DNA from: Rhizobiales bacterium 64-17
GTDB lineage: Bacteria; Pseudomonadota; Alphaproteobacteria; Rhizobiales; Xanthobacteraceae
Assembly (NCBI GenBank): GCA_001899285.1
Contig: MKWA01000015.1
Coordinates: 78,944-142,943 of the forward strand
Direction of reading: 5' to 3'
Length of the DNA: 64,000 nucleotides
Shown: positions 1-9,392 of the stretch, one piece after another
Numbering within the stretch: position 1 is the stretch's first letter
Layout of the letters: each line of letters begins with the position of its first letter
Program-made: the position numbers and the translations under genes
Notes under the pieces: model-generated
The model's input: the letters and a program-made list of their open reading frames with translations, nothing else
The model's database searches: none
Told to the model about the DNA's origin: nothing

Positions 1-100
1 GATCGACCCGGCGGTGTGGCGGCAGACCATGCTGATCGAGCATCCGGCCGGGCCGGACGACAGCGCGCCTTTCGCCATCGCCACTTATGTGCGCCGGTAG
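1..100 (+). CDS. folA: Dihydrofolate reductase, C-terminal fragment
   Basis: Only the last 32 codons are inside the window. Read in frame from base 2, they end in TATYVRR and stop at TAG 98-100. The tail contains EHPAGPDDSAPFAIATY, which matches the final beta strands of alphaproteobacterial dihydrofolate reductases, the enzyme that reduces dihydrofolate to tetrahydrofolate. The position directly upstream of hflK agrees with the thyA-folA-hflK-hflC order known in Bradyrhizobium-like genomes. The active site lies outside the window, so the call rests on a short tail plus synteny. Confidence 0.7.
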   Translation, partial: IDPAVWRQTMLIEHPAGPDDSAPFAIATYVRR

Positions 101-212
101 GGCTGCGCAATTGTGGCGAAACGCAGCACAGCGGTTGCGTTGTCACACCGGGGCTGCTCCCCTATAAACCAGCCGACAGTCCGGCGGTTTGGCCGGCGCG
201 GAGAGGATATCG

Positions 213-1358
213 ATGCCGTGGAGTAATCAGGGTGGTGGCGGGCCGTGGGGTTCCGGTCCGAAGGGACCATGGGGCTCCGGACCACAACCATCGGGAGGGT
301 CGACACCGCCTGATCTCGAGGAAATCCTTCGCCGCAGCCAGGATCGCCTGCGCACTGTCCTGCCGGGCGGCAATCTCGGCGGTAAGGGCGTATTGCTGGT
401 GGTGCTCGGCGCGCTGGTTCTGTGGGGCGTCTCCGGCTTCTTCCGCGTCGAACCGGACGAACTCGGCGTGGTACTGCGCTTCGGCAAGCAGGTGCGCGAG
501 GTCCAGCCCGGCCTGAATTACCATCTGCCGTATCCGATCGAGACCGTGCTCACGCCGAAGGCGCTGCGCGTCAACAAGATCGACATCGGCATGCGCGTCG
601 TCGAGGACATGCGCCGCGGCTCCAGCGTGCGCGACGTGCCCGAGGAAAGCCTGATGCTCACCGGCGACGAGAACATCGTCGACGTCGATTTCTCCGTGCT
701 GTGGCGCGTCAAGCCGACCGGCGTCGGCGACTATCTGTTCAACATCCAGAACCCCGAAGGCACGGTGAAGGCGGTCGCGGAAAGCGCGATGCGCGAGGTG
801 GTCGGGCGTTCGGACATCCAGCCGATTCTCACCGGTGCCCGCCAGACCATCGAAACGGCGGTGCAGGATCTGATGCAGAAGACGCTCGACCACTACGGCG
901 CGGGCATCTACGTGCAGCAGGTACAGTTGCAGAAGGTCGATCCGCCCTCGCAGGTGATCGACGCGTTCCGCGACGTGCAGGCGGCGCGCGCCGACCTCGA
1001 ACGCGCGCAGAACGAAGCGCAGACCTATGCCAACCGGGTGGTGCCGGAAGCACGCGGTCGCGTCGCGCAGATCACGCAAGCCGCCGAAGCCTATCGGCAG
1101 CAGACGGTGGCGGAAGCGACCGGCCAGACGGCGCGCTTCCTCTCGATCTATGAACAGTACAAGAAGGCCCCTGACGTGACGCGCCAGCGCATGTATCTTG
1201 AGACGATGGAGCGCGTGCTCGGTACCACTGAGAAGATCATCATCGACTCCACCGGCAATGGCGGCGTGGTGCCGTATCTGCCGCTGAACGAGCTGGCGAA
1301 GCCGCAGGCTCCGGCCGCGCAGCCGCAGCAACAGCAGCGCCAGGGAGGTCGCCCATGA
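213..1358 (+). CDS. hflK: HflK, membrane subunit of the HflKC regulator of FtsH
   Basis: HflK and HflC form a periplasm-facing SPFH/prohibitin complex that surrounds and modulates the membrane protease FtsH. The 381-aa product begins with a Gly/Pro-rich cytoplasmic stretch (MPWSNQGGGGPWGSG). One membrane segment follows near residues 50-70 (VLLVVLGALVLWGVSGFF), then the SPFH domain and a helical Ala/Glu/Arg-rich part, and the protein ends in a Gln/Pro tail. ATG 213 is preferred over the upstream TTG at 189 because GAGAGGAT lies at 201-208 and the MPW start is typical. The stop overlaps the hflC start as ATGA, which indicates translational coupling. No specific regulatory site is evident in the 112 bp after folA apart from a short GC hairpin. 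Confidence 0.95.
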   Translation: MPWSNQGGGGPWGSGPKGPWGSGPQPSGGSTPPDLEEILRRSQDRLRTVLPGGNLGGKGVLLVVLGALVLWGVSGFFRVEPDELGVVLRFGKQVREVQPGLNYHLPYPIETVLTPKALRVNKIDIGMRVVEDMRRGSSVRDVPEESLMLTGDENIVDVDFSVLWRVKPTGVGDYLFNIQNPEGTVKAVAESAMREVVGRSDIQPILTGARQTIETAVQDLMQKTLDHYGAGIYVQQVQLQKVDPPSQVIDAFRDVQAARADLERAQNEAQTYANRVVPEARGRVAQITQAAEAYRQQTVAEATGQTARFLSIYEQYKKAPDVTRQRMYLETMERVLGTTEKIIIDSTGNGGVVPYLPLNELAKPQAPAAQPQQQQRQGGRP

Positions 1359-2281
1359 AACTCGGTGTGACCGGCGGCGTGATCGCCGTCCTGCTGTTTG
1401 CCGCCGTCGTGATCGGCTACAGCTCGTTGTTCTCCGTCTATCAGACGCAGCAGGCGCTGGTGGTGCGGCTGGGTCAGCCGGTGCGCGTCGTCAATGAACC
1501 GGGCCTGCATGTAAAGGCACCGTTCATCGACAACGTCATCACCATCGACCGGCGCATCCTCGATCTCGAAGCGCCGGCGCAGGAAGTGATCGCGTCGGAC
1601 CAGAAGCGTCTCGTGGTCGATGCCTTCGCCCGTTACAAGATCAAGGACGCGTTGCGCTTCTATCAGACCGTGGGATCGATCCCCGGCGCCAATTCGCAGC
1701 TTGCGATCCTGCTCAACTCGGCGCTGCGCCGCGTGCTCGGTGAAGTCACTTTCACCCATGTGGTGCGCGACCAGCGCGCCGACCTGATGAGCCGCATCCG
1801 TGAATCGGTTGACCGCGAAGCCGACAATTACGGCATCAACGTCGTCGACGTACGTATCCGCCGCGCCGATCTCCCGGAGCAGAACAGCCAGGCGGTGTAT
1901 CAGCGGATGCAGACCGAGCGTCAGCGCGAGGCCGCGGAATTCCGCGCCCAGGGCGCGCAGCGTGCCCAGGAAATCCGGTCGCGCGCCGACCGCGAGGTGA
2001 CGGTGCTGATTGCCGATGCGCAATCAAATGGCGAAAAGATCCGCGGCGAGGGTGACTCGCAGCGCAACAAGATCTTCGCCGATGCGTTCAATCAGGATCC
2101 GGACTTCTTCGCGTTCTACCGGTCGATGCAGGCTTATGAAGCGAGCCTGCGGCCGAACGATACGCGGTTGCTGTTGAAGCCGGATACCACCTTCTTCCGC
2201 TACTTCAACGACCCGACCGGCAAAGCCGGCGACAAACCGGCCGGCGATAAAGCGGCGCCGGCAACACCCGCCGTCCGCTAA
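1355..2281 (+). CDS. hflC: HflC, partner subunit of HflK
   Basis: This 308-aa protein has an N-terminal membrane anchor (residues 5-27, GGVIAVLLFAAVVIGYSSLF). An SPFH domain follows (ALVVRLGQPVRVVNEPGLH onward) and then a charged helical region (RTERQREAAEFRAQGAQRAQEIRSR in two parts), which is the normal HflC layout. With HflK it acts on FtsH at the inner membrane. The start ATG is inside the hflK stop (4-bp overlap), so the two subunits are probably made in equal amounts. The C-terminal tail is rich in Ala, Pro and Lys (GDKPAGDKAAPATPAVR), as in related rhizobial proteins. Length and motifs leave little doubt. Confidence 0.95.
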   Translation: MKLGVTGGVIAVLLFAAVVIGYSSLFSVYQTQQALVVRLGQPVRVVNEPGLHVKAPFIDNVITIDRRILDLEAPAQEVIASDQKRLVVDAFARYKIKDALRFYQTVGSIPGANSQLAILLNSALRRVLGEVTFTHVVRDQRADLMSRIRESVDREADNYGINVVDVRIRRADLPEQNSQAVYQRMQTERQREAAEFRAQGAQRAQEIRSRADREVTVLIADAQSNGEKIRGEGDSQRNKIFADAFNQDPDFFAFYRSMQAYEASLRPNDTRLLLKPDTTFFRYFNDPTGKAGDKPAGDKAAPATPAVR

Positions 2282-2307
2282 AGGCCAGAGAACACCAGCG
2301 AGCGCCC

Positions 2308-2493
2308 ATGACCGATTTTCTTGTCGCGCTCGGCCTGGTGCTGGTCATCGAGGGCCTGACATTCGCCGCATTTCCGGCGTCGGCCAAGCGGGCGATGATG
2401 AGCGTGATCGAGACCGCGGAACCGACACTGCGGCTGGTCGGCCTCGGTTGTGCCATCGGCGGTCTGGTCCTGGTCTGGTTCATCCGCGGATAA
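2308..2493 (+). CDS. DUF2065 small membrane protein
   Basis: The 61-aa protein is almost entirely hydrophobic, with two predicted membrane segments (residues 5-22 and about 42-59) separated by a short polar loop with KRAMMSVIE. Size, the opening TDFLVALGLVLVIEG and the position just after hflC match DUF2065 (YjeT-like) proteins, which occur beside hflKC in many proteobacteria and have no established function. It lies 26 bp after hflC and is presumably in the same transcript. Association with the HflKC/FtsH complex is a guess from gene neighbourhood only. Confidence 0.85.
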   Translation: MTDFLVALGLVLVIEGLTFAAFPASAKRAMMSVIETAEPTLRLVGLGCAIGGLVLVWFIRG

Positions 2494-2715
2494 CGACGAG
2501 TTGTCCGGGGTGGGACAGCGGAGTGCTTGAAACCGGTCAGCGGGGCAGGCACTGTCCGAGCGACGCGCGACCGGGCGACGCCGCGCCGAATTGGCCGGTG
2601 GCGCTGCGGTCGCGGACCCCGTGGCTCTCGCTCTGCGTTTCCGTTTCATCGCATTTTCGTCACGCGAACCTATATATCTCCTTCGCTGGAAAATGCCCTA
2701 GGAGGCTCGATATCG

Positions 2716-4281
2716 ATGCGCGTCCGTTCTGGATTCCGGTGCGGTTCTGTCCTGTCTGCTGCGTTTGCGGCTGCCTTGCTGGCGACGTCGATGACGACGC
2801 CTGCCGCGGCGCGCGGCCCCGAGAACATCGCCGACACCGCCGAGCAGGTGATCGATGCGGTGGTCAACATCTCCACCTCGCAGTCGGTCGATCTGCGCGG
2901 CGGTGGCGGCGCGATGCCGCAACTGCCGCCGGGTTCGCCGTTCGAGGAATTCTTCGAGGAATTTTTCAAGAACCGCCGCCAGCAGCAGGGCCCGAACAAC
3001 CGTCAGGGCCAGAACAACGAGAACAACCGCAACGGACCGAACAGCGGCCCCAACGCCGGACCGAATACGGGCCCCGGCGAGCGCGGCGCGCGGCGGGTCA
3101 ATTCGCTCGGCTCGGGCTTCATCATCGATGCGTCCGGCATCGTCGTCACCAACAATCACGTCATCTCCGAAGCGGACGAGGTGACGGTGATCCTCAACGA
3201 CGGCACGCGGCTGAAAGCCGACATTGTGGGCCGCGACAAGAAGACTGACCTCGCGGTGCTGCGCGTGAAGCCGACCAAGCCGCTCAAGGCGGTGAAGTTC
3301 GGCGACAGCGACAAGGTGCGGCTCGGCGAATGGGTGGTGGCGATCGGCAACCCGTTCAGCCTCGGCGGCACGGTGACCGCCGGCATCGTCTCGGCGCGCA
3401 ACCGCGACATCAATTCCGGCCCGTATGACAACTACATTCAGACCGATGCCGCCATCAACCGCGGCAATTCCGGCGGGCCGCTGTTCAACCTTAATGGCGA
3501 TGTGATCGGCATCAACACCGCGATCATTTCGCCGTCCGGCGGCTCGATCGGCATCGGCTTCGCGGTGCCGTCCAAGATCGCCGTCGCGGTGATCGATCAG
3601 TTGCAGAAATACGGCGAGACCCGGCGCGGCTGGCTCGGCGTGCGCATCCAGCAGGTGACCGACGAGATCGCCGACAGCCTCGGCATCAAGCCGGCGCGCG
3701 GCGCGCTGATCGCCGGCATCGACGACAAGGGTCCGGCGAAGCCGGCCGGGATCGAGGCCGGCGACGTGGTGGTCAAGTTCGACGGTCAGGACATCAGGGA
3801 GATGCGCGACCTGCCACGCATCGTCGCCGACACGCCGGTCGGCAAGGATGTCGAGGTCATCGTCATCCGCAAGGGCAAGGAAGAGACCAAGACGGTGAAG
3901 CTCGGCCGCCTCGAGGACGGAGAGAAGGCGCAGCAGGCGTCGCTGACGCCGAAGAAGGACGAGCCGGCGGAGAAATCCGTGACGCAGAAGGCGCTCGGCC
4001 TCAACCTCGCCAACATGTCCGACGATCTGCGCAAGCGCTACAAGATCAAGGATACCATCAAGGGCGTGGTCATCACCGGCGTCGACGCCAATTCGCCGGC
4101 CGCAGGCAAGCGGTTGCAGGCGGGCTTCGTGGTGGTGGAATTGCAACAGCAGGCGGTGTCGACCGCGGCCGACTTCCAGTCGCGCATCGAGCGGCTGAAG
4201 AAGGACGGCAAGAAGACCGCGGTGCTGCTGATCGCCAATCCTGATGGCGACACGCAGTTCGTGGCGTTGAGCCTGAACTGA
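2716..4281 (+). CDS. degP: DegP/HtrA-family periplasmic serine protease
   Basis: This is an envelope quality-control protease and chaperone. The 521-aa precursor has a signal peptide (residues 1-33, ending TPAAARG). The trypsin-like domain carries His148 (TNNHV), Asp178 (KTDLAVL) and Ser252 (RGNSGGPL), and two PDZ domains follow. Between the signal peptide and the protease domain is an Asn/Gly/Pro-rich stretch (about residues 89-120), a low-complexity insert in the LA-loop region. ATG 2716 is chosen because AGGAGG lies at 2699-2704 and the signal peptide begins there; in-frame extension back to 2527 reads as non-coding arginine-rich sequence. The 222-bp gap before it suggests its own promoter, which I could not define. 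Its position after hflKC is conserved in the group. Confidence 0.94.
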   Translation: MRVRSGFRCGSVLSAAFAAALLATSMTTPAAARGPENIADTAEQVIDAVVNISTSQSVDLRGGGGAMPQLPPGSPFEEFFEEFFKNRRQQQGPNNRQGQNNENNRNGPNSGPNAGPNTGPGERGARRVNSLGSGFIIDASGIVVTNNHVISEADEVTVILNDGTRLKADIVGRDKKTDLAVLRVKPTKPLKAVKFGDSDKVRLGEWVVAIGNPFSLGGTVTAGIVSARNRDINSGPYDNYIQTDAAINRGNSGGPLFNLNGDVIGINTAIISPSGGSIGIGFAVPSKIAVAVIDQLQKYGETRRGWLGVRIQQVTDEIADSLGIKPARGALIAGIDDKGPAKPAGIEAGDVVVKFDGQDIREMRDLPRIVADTPVGKDVEVIVIRKGKEETKTVKLGRLEDGEKAQQASLTPKKDEPAEKSVTQKALGLNLANMSDDLRKRYKIKDTIKGVVITGVDANSPAAGKRLQAGFVVVELQQQAVSTAADFQSRIERLKKDGKKTAVLLIANPDGDTQFVALSLN

Positions 4282-4300
4282 GCTGTTGAACCCGAATACG

Positions 4301-4385
4301 GTCATGCGCGGGCTTGACCCGCGCATCCAACCTCTTTTCATTTTGCGTCATACAGGTGGATCACCGGGTCGAGCCCGGCGATGAC
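4301..4385. repeat. Double palindromic intergenic repeat (REP-like)
   Basis: Two palindromes lie head to tail between degP and serB: TCATGCGCGGGCTTGACCCG followed by CGCATCC, then GGATCACCGGGTCGAGCCCG followed by GCGATGAC. Both have the GGGCTTGACCC / GGGTCGAGCCC core with short loops. This is the format of the abundant 'CCGGGCTTGACCCGG' repeats of Bradyrhizobium and relatives. It sits between convergent genes and may end both transcripts, although no long T-run is present. Confidence 0.75.
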
Positions 4386-4418
4386 AAGTGGAAAGACCGT
4401 GTTGCCAGTGCGGCTTTC

Positions 4419-5318
4419 CTACTGTTGCGCCACAAACTCCGCCTTGCGGTATCCCTGCACGAACAACAGCGCGGTGAGATCGGTGTGGTCGATCCGCGCC
4501 GGCGCGGCGGCCGCCACCTTCGGCTTGGCGTGATAGGCGACGCCGAGGCCGGCTTCTGCGATCATGTCCATGTCGTTGGCGCCATCGCCGGTCGCCATGG
4601 TGTCGGCATGCGAGAGGCCGAGTTTGTCGCGCAGCGCGATCAGCGTTTCGAGCTTGCCGGTCTTGCCGAAGATCGGCTCCGCCACGGTGCCGGCAAGGCG
4701 GCCGTCCGGATCGAGCAACAGCCGGTTGGCGCGGCTCTCGTCGAAGCCGATCATCGGCACGATGCGGTCGGTGAAGGCGGTGAAGCCGCCGGTGACGAGG
4801 CAGGTGTGGGTGCCGTTGGCGCGCATGGTCGCGATCAGCGTGCGCGCGCCGGGGGTGAGGCGGATACGGTCGCGGATCACATCGTTCACCACCGACAGCG
4901 GCAGCCCCTTGAGCAGCGCGACGCGCTCGCGCAGTGCCGGCTCGAAGGCGAGTTCGCCACGCATGGCGCGTTCGGTGATCGCCGCCACATGTGCCTTGAC
5001 GCCGACCACATCGGCCAGTTCGTCGATGCACTCCTGGCCGATCATGGTGGAATCCATGTCGGCGAGGAACAGCCGCTTGCGGCGGTGGGCTGCGGGTTGC
5101 ACCACCACATCGACCGGCGCGGCGAGTGCGCCGCGCAGCCGGTCGGCCAGCGCGGTCTCTGTGCCGGTGGCGGTTTCCGCGTTAAAGGGAAGATCGACGG
5201 CTTCGCCCGGCGACAGCCAGTCGGGTGCGCCGGCCTGCGGCAGCGCGGATTGCGCGCGCGCGACAAGCGTTGCATCGAGGGTGCCGGGACGGGCAATGAG
5301 CGTGGCGATGTGGGTCAC
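4419..5318 (-). CDS. serB: Phosphoserine phosphatase
   Basis: SerB dephosphorylates O-phosphoserine in the last step of serine biosynthesis. The 299-aa protein has an N-terminal ACT-like region (about residues 1-80) and a HAD hydrolase domain. The nucleophile motif is [10 protein letters not shown] (DxDST), the serine motif is LVTGGFTAF, the conserved lysine is in GKTGKLE, and the acidic motif is [10 protein letters not shown]. The GTG at 5316-5318 is taken as the start because [12 protein letters not shown] opens the usual SerB N-terminus. A longer open frame continues upstream but is only the complement of miaA. The gene is divergent from miaA with 27 bp between starts, so the two promoters must overlap. 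Confidence 0.93.
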   Translation of the reverse strand: MTHIATLIARPGTLDATLVARAQSALPQAGAPDWLSPGEAVDLPFNAETATGTETALADRLRGALAAPVDVVVQPAAHRRKRLFLADMDSTMIGQECIDELADVVGVKAHVAAITERAMRGELAFEPALRERVALLKGLPLSVVNDVIRDRIRLTPGARTLIATMRANGTHTCLVTGGFTAFTDRIVPMIGFDESRANRLLLDPDGRLAGTVAEPIFGKTGKLETLIALRDKLGLSHADTMATGDGANDMDMIAEAGLGVAYHAKPKVAAAAPARIDHTDLTALLFVQGYRKAEFVAQQ

Positions 5319-5345
5319 GGACAGGATCGCGAAGTGAGAGATGGC

Positions 5346-6257
5346 GTGAACAAGGTGGTGCTTATCGCAGGGCCGACCGCGAGCGGCAAGTCCGCGCTGG
5401 CGCTCGATCTCGCGCGCCGCCATGGCGGCGTCGTCATCAACGCGGATTCCATGCAGGTCTATCGCGACCTGCGCATCATCACCGCGCGACCGACCGTCGC
5501 GGAGGAACAGGCCGCGCCGCACCGGCTCTACGGTCATGTGGATGCGACGGAGAACTATTCGGTCGGTCGCTGGTGTCGCGATGCGATGGCCGAACTCGAT
5601 ACCGCGCGGCTCGCAGGCCGGATGGCGATCGTCATCGGCGGCACCGGGCTTTATTTCAGCGCGCTGACCAGGGGGCTGACCGACATTCCGCCGGTGCCGG
5701 GCGACGTCCGGGCGGCGATGCGGGAGCGGCTGGCGCGCGAAGGCGTCGCCGCGCTCCATGCGGAACTCATGGTGCGCGATCCGGCGGCGGCGGCGCGCAT
5801 CATGCCGCGCGACCAGTCGCGCATCACCCGCGCGTTGGAAGTGCTCACCGCGACCGGCCGTACGCTGACCGACTGGCACACGGAAGGCATGCCGGCCCGG
5901 CTCGACGCGGCCCATACGCCGCGGGTGTTTCTCCGTTGTGAGCGCGAGGCGCTCGTCCAGCGGATCGAGGCGCGGTTCGACGCCATGCTGGCGGCCGGCG
6001 CGCGCGACGAGGTAGCGGCGCTGGCGGCGCGCGGACTCGATCCGATGCTGCCGGCGATGAAGGCGCATGGCGTGCCGTGGCTGATCCGACATCTGCGCGG
6101 GGAGATTTCGCTGGACGAGGCGACAGAGGGCGGCAAGCGCGACACGCGGCGCTACGCCAAGCGGCAGAACACATGGTTTCGCAATCAGCTTCCAGACTGG
6201 CCGCACGTCGCGCCGGAAGACGCGATGGCTGCGCTGGAGCGGCAGCTCAACGGCTAG
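5346..6257 (+). CDS. miaA: tRNA dimethylallyltransferase
   Basis: MiaA transfers a dimethylallyl group to N6 of A37 in tRNAs that read U-initial codons. The 303-aa product carries the P-loop [18 protein letters not shown] near its N-terminus, then [34 protein letters not shown] and the [13 protein letters not shown] motif, all diagnostic. GTG 5346 is the chosen start; a second in-frame GTG is 12 bp upstream at 5334. GAAGTGAGAG precedes 5346 at good spacing. The open frame runs back to 4314 but that part is antisense to serB. The gene converges on the efflux pump gene with only 6 bp between stop codons. Confidence 0.94.
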   Translation: MNKVVLIAGPTASGKSALALDLARRHGGVVINADSMQVYRDLRIITARPTVAEEQAAPHRLYGHVDATENYSVGRWCRDAMAELDTARLAGRMAIVIGGTGLYFSALTRGLTDIPPVPGDVRAAMRERLAREGVAALHAELMVRDPAAAARIMPRDQSRITRALEVLTATGRTLTDWHTEGMPARLDAAHTPRVFLRCEREALVQRIEARFDAMLAAGARDEVAALAARGLDPMLPAMKAHGVPWLIRHLRGEISLDEATEGGKRDTRRYAKRQNTWFRNQLPDWPHVAPEDAMAALERQLNG

Positions 6258-6263
6258 GCGCGA

Positions 6264-9200
6264 TCACTCCGCGGCGATGGCGCTGTGGTCCGCGGCCGGT
6301 TCATGGCGTTCGCGCCGATTGCCGCCTGTCAGCCAGGTCTGGAAGCGGTCGAGGTAAAGGTAGACCACGGGGGTGGTGTAGAGCGTCAGCATCTGGCTGA
6401 CGGCGAGGCCGCCGACCATCGCGTAGCCGAGTGGCTGGCGCAATTCCGAGCCGGTGCCGTGGCCGAGCGCCAGCGGCACGCCGGCCAGCATCGCCGCGGC
6501 GGTGGTCATCAGGATCGGCCGGAACCGGAGCAGGCAGGCTTCGCGGATGGCGTCGTGCGGCGACAGCCCGCGCTCGCGCTCAGCCGACACGGCGAAATCG
6601 ACCAGCATGATGCCGTTCTTCTTGACGATGCCGATCAGCAGGATGATGCCGATGATGCCGATCACCGACAGGTCCATGCCGCCGAGCATCAAAGCGAGCA
6701 GCGCGCCGACGCCGGCGGACGGCAGCGTCGACAGGATCGTCAGCGGCAGGATGAAGCTCTCGTAGAGCATGCCGAGAATGAGATAGACAACGATCAGCGC
6801 GGCGGCAATCAGCGCCGGTTCGCTCGACAACGAACTCTGGAACGCCTGCGCGTTGCCCTGGAACGTGCCGATGATCGACGAGGGCAAGCTGATATCGTGC
6901 GCGGCGTCGTTGATCGCATTGACCGCCTCGCCGAGCGCGACGCCGGAGCGCAGATTGAAAGTCAGCGTCACCGCCGGGAACTGTCCCTGATGCGAAACCG
7001 AAAGCGGCGAGGTCGCGGTCTGGTCGACATCGACCAGCGTCGATAGCGGCACTGTGCCGCCGGTGAGAGGCGACTTCACGTAGAGCTTGTGGATCGTGTC
7101 GAGGTTTTTCTGCTGGTCCGGCAGCACTTCGAGGATAACGAAATAGGATTTCAGCGGCGTGAAGTATTGTGTGATCTGCCGCTGGCCGAAGGCGTCGTTC
7201 AGCGTGTCGTCGATCGCCTGCGCGGAAATGCCGAAGCGCGACGCCTGATCGCGGTTGATCGTGACCTTGAGCTGCGGCGCATTGGCGAGGAGGTCGCTGG
7301 CGACGTCGGAGATCTGCGGCAGCGTCCGCAGCTTTTCCAGCAGCCGGTTCGACCAGGTATTGAGTTCCTCGATGTTGGAATCCTGCAAGGTGTATTGGAA
7401 GCTGGCGCGGGCGATGCGCCCGCCGACGGTGATGTCCTGCGTCGGCTGCAGATAGAGATTGGCGCCGCGCACCTTGGCAAGCTGCGGGCGTAACCGGTCG
7501 ATCACCTGTGAGGAGGTCAGATCGCGCTCGTCGCGCGGTTTCAGGACAATAAAGCCCCGGCCGGTGTTGGCGGTGTTGGCGCCGCCGGTCGAGCCGGTGA
7601 ACGAGGCGTACCCGGCGACATCGGGATCGTTCATCACCACTTTGCCGAGCCGTTGCAGTAGCGCCATCATCTCCTGCGGTGAGGTGTTCTGCGCGCCCTC
7701 GGCGAAGGCGGAGATCATGCCGGTGTCCTGGATCGGGAAGAATCCCTTCGGGATCAGAACGACCAGAACGCCGGTCAGCGCCATGGTGGCGAAGAACACG
7801 CCGAGCGTGATGGCGCGGTGCCGCAGCACGATCTCCAGCGTGCGCGCATAGAAATCGTGAATCGCGTCAAATCCGCGCTCAATGATGCGGTAGAGACGGC
7901 CGTGGTGTCCGGTTTCATGGCGCATGAACCGGGCGCACATCATCGGCGCGAGCGTCAGTGACACGAACGCCGACACCACGATGGCCGCGGTCACGGTCAG
8001 CGCGAATTCGCGGAACAGGCGGCCGATGATGCCGCCCATCAGCAGCAGCGGAATGAACACGGCGATCAGCGAGGCGCTGATCGAGATGACGGTGAAACCG
8101 ATCTCGCCGGAGCCTTTGATGGCGGCGGCGAGCGGTGTCGCGCCGTTCTCGATGTGACGGTGGATGTTCTCGACCACGACGATGGCGTCGTCGACGACGA
8201 AGCCGACTGCGATCGTCAGCGCCATCAGCGACAGGTTGTCCAGCGAAAAGCCCATCAGATACATCAGCGCCGCTGAACCCGCGAGTGCCAGCGGCACGGT
8301 GACGCTCGGGATCACGGTCGCCCAGAAGCTGCGCAGGAACAGCAGGATCACCAGCACGACGAGCCCGATCGTCAGCGCGAGCGTGAACTCCACGTCGGCA
8401 ACCGAGGCGCGGATTGTCACGGTCTTGTCGAGCATGGTCTGGACATGAATCGCCGGCGGAATGCGCGAGGTAAGTTGCGGCAACTGCGCCTTGATCTGAT
8501 CGACGGTGTCGATCACGTTGGCGCCGGGCTGCTTGAACACCGCGACGATGATGCCGGGCTTGTTGTTCTGATACGCGGCGACCGTCTTGTCGACTGGCGC
8601 CAGCACGGCGGTGCCAACATCCCGCACGCGGATCGGCGCGCCGTTGCGATAAGCGATCACCACGTCCTGGAATGCGTCCGCGGTCGTGATCTGGTCGTTG
8701 GTGGCAATGGTGAAGCTCACCTTCGGCGTGTTGATGGTGCCCTTGGCGATATTGGTGGTCGCGCTGACCAGCGAGTTGCGGACCTCCTCAAGGGTGATGC
8801 CGCTCGACGCCAGCTTGGCCGGATCGACCTCGATCCGGATCGACTGGGTGCGGTCGCCGAAGATCGTCACCTGGGCGACGCCGGACACCTGCGAGATCTG
8901 CTGCGCCAGGAACAGGTCGGCATATTCGTTGACAGTGGTGAGCGGCAACGTGTCGGAATTCAACGCCAGGAGCAGAATGGGGGAGTCGGCCGGATTGACC
9001 TTCTTGTAGCTCGGCGGCGCGGTCATGGACTGCGGCAGCGTCTTGCCTGCCGCGGTGATCGCCGCCTGCACGTCCTGTCCGGCGGAATCGATATTCCGGT
9101 TGAGATCGAACTGGATGACGATGGTGGTGGCGCCGAGCGCGCTGGTCGAGGTGAGCTGGCTGATGCCGGGAATTTGCGCGAACTGCCGTTCCAGCGGCGC

Positions 9201-9392
9201 CGCCACCGACGATGCCATGGTTTCCGCGCTCGCGCCCTGCCAGGTCGCGGTGACCTGAATGGTCGGGAAGTCCACCTGCGGCAGCGGGGCGATCGGCAGG
9301 AACGGAAACGCGACCATGCCGACAAACGCCACCGCCGCCATCAATAGAGTGGTGGCGACCGGCCGGCGGATGAAGGGCTCAGAGAGGGTCAC
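6264..9392 (-). CDS. RND multidrug efflux permease, MdtB/MdtC-AcrB type
   Basis: This is an inner-membrane proton-driven pump of the hydrophobe/amphiphile efflux family. At 1042 aa it has the full family length. TM1 is near the N-terminus (ATTLLMAAVAFVGMVAFPFLP), and the porter domain contains PTIQVTATWQGAS and DRTQSIRIEVDP. Helix 4 carries the proton-relay acidic pair in GFVVDDAIVVVENIHRH, and a second TM bundle follows (LTILSTLPSAGVGALLALM, then GIVKKNGIMLVDFA). The start is GTG 9392, which overlaps the adaptor stop (GTGA), so adaptor and pump are coupled with the adaptor gene first. No outer-membrane TolC partner or adjacent regulator is present. Substrates cannot be told from sequence. 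Confidence 0.93.
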   Translation of the reverse strand: MTLSEPFIRRPVATTLLMAAVAFVGMVAFPFLPIAPLPQVDFPTIQVTATWQGASAETMASSVAAPLERQFAQIPGISQLTSTSALGATTIVIQFDLNRNIDSAGQDVQAAITAAGKTLPQSMTAPPSYKKVNPADSPILLLALNSDTLPLTTVNEYADLFLAQQISQVSGVAQVTIFGDRTQSIRIEVDPAKLASSGITLEEVRNSLVSATTNIAKGTINTPKVSFTIATNDQITTADAFQDVVIAYRNGAPIRVRDVGTAVLAPVDKTVAAYQNNKPGIIVAVFKQPGANVIDTVDQIKAQLPQLTSRIPPAIHVQTMLDKTVTIRASVADVEFTLALTIGLVVLVILLFLRSFWATVIPSVTVPLALAGSAALMYLMGFSLDNLSLMALTIAVGFVVDDAIVVVENIHRHIENGATPLAAAIKGSGEIGFTVISISASLIAVFIPLLLMGGIIGRLFREFALTVTAAIVVSAFVSLTLAPMMCARFMRHETGHHGRLYRIIERGFDAIHDFYARTLEIVLRHRAITLGVFFATMALTGVLVVLIPKGFFPIQDTGMISAFAEGAQNTSPQEMMALLQRLGKVVMNDPDVAGYASFTGSTGGANTANTGRGFIVLKPRDERDLTSSQVIDRLRPQLAKVRGANLYLQPTQDITVGGRIARASFQYTLQDSNIEELNTWSNRLLEKLRTLPQISDVASDLLANAPQLKVTINRDQASRFGISAQAIDDTLNDAFGQRQITQYFTPLKSYFVILEVLPDQQKNLDTIHKLYVKSPLTGGTVPLSTLVDVDQTATSPLSVSHQGQFPAVTLTFNLRSGVALGEAVNAINDAAHDISLPSSIIGTFQGNAQAFQSSLSSEPALIAAALIVVYLILGMLYESFILPLTILSTLPSAGVGALLALMLGGMDLSVIGIIGIILLIGIVKKNGIMLVDFAVSAERERGLSPHDAIREACLLRFRPILMTTAAAMLAGVPLALGHGTGSELRQPLGYAMVGGLAVSQMLTLYTTPVVYLYLDRFQTWLTGGNRRERHEPAADHSAIAAE

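Noticed and set aside
2494-2715. Sigma-E/EcfG or heat-shock promoter before degP
   Set aside because: A CCTATAT-like -10 is present at about 2669 but no matching -35 (CTTG or GGAAC) could be found at proper spacing.
2698-4341. 547-codon minus-strand frame opposite degP
   Set aside because: Antisense shadow of degP with repetitive Arg/Asp/His composition and no recognisable domain.
4314-5345. N-terminal extension of miaA by 344 codons
   Set aside because: The extension is antisense to serB; the MiaA P-loop begins only after GTG 5346.
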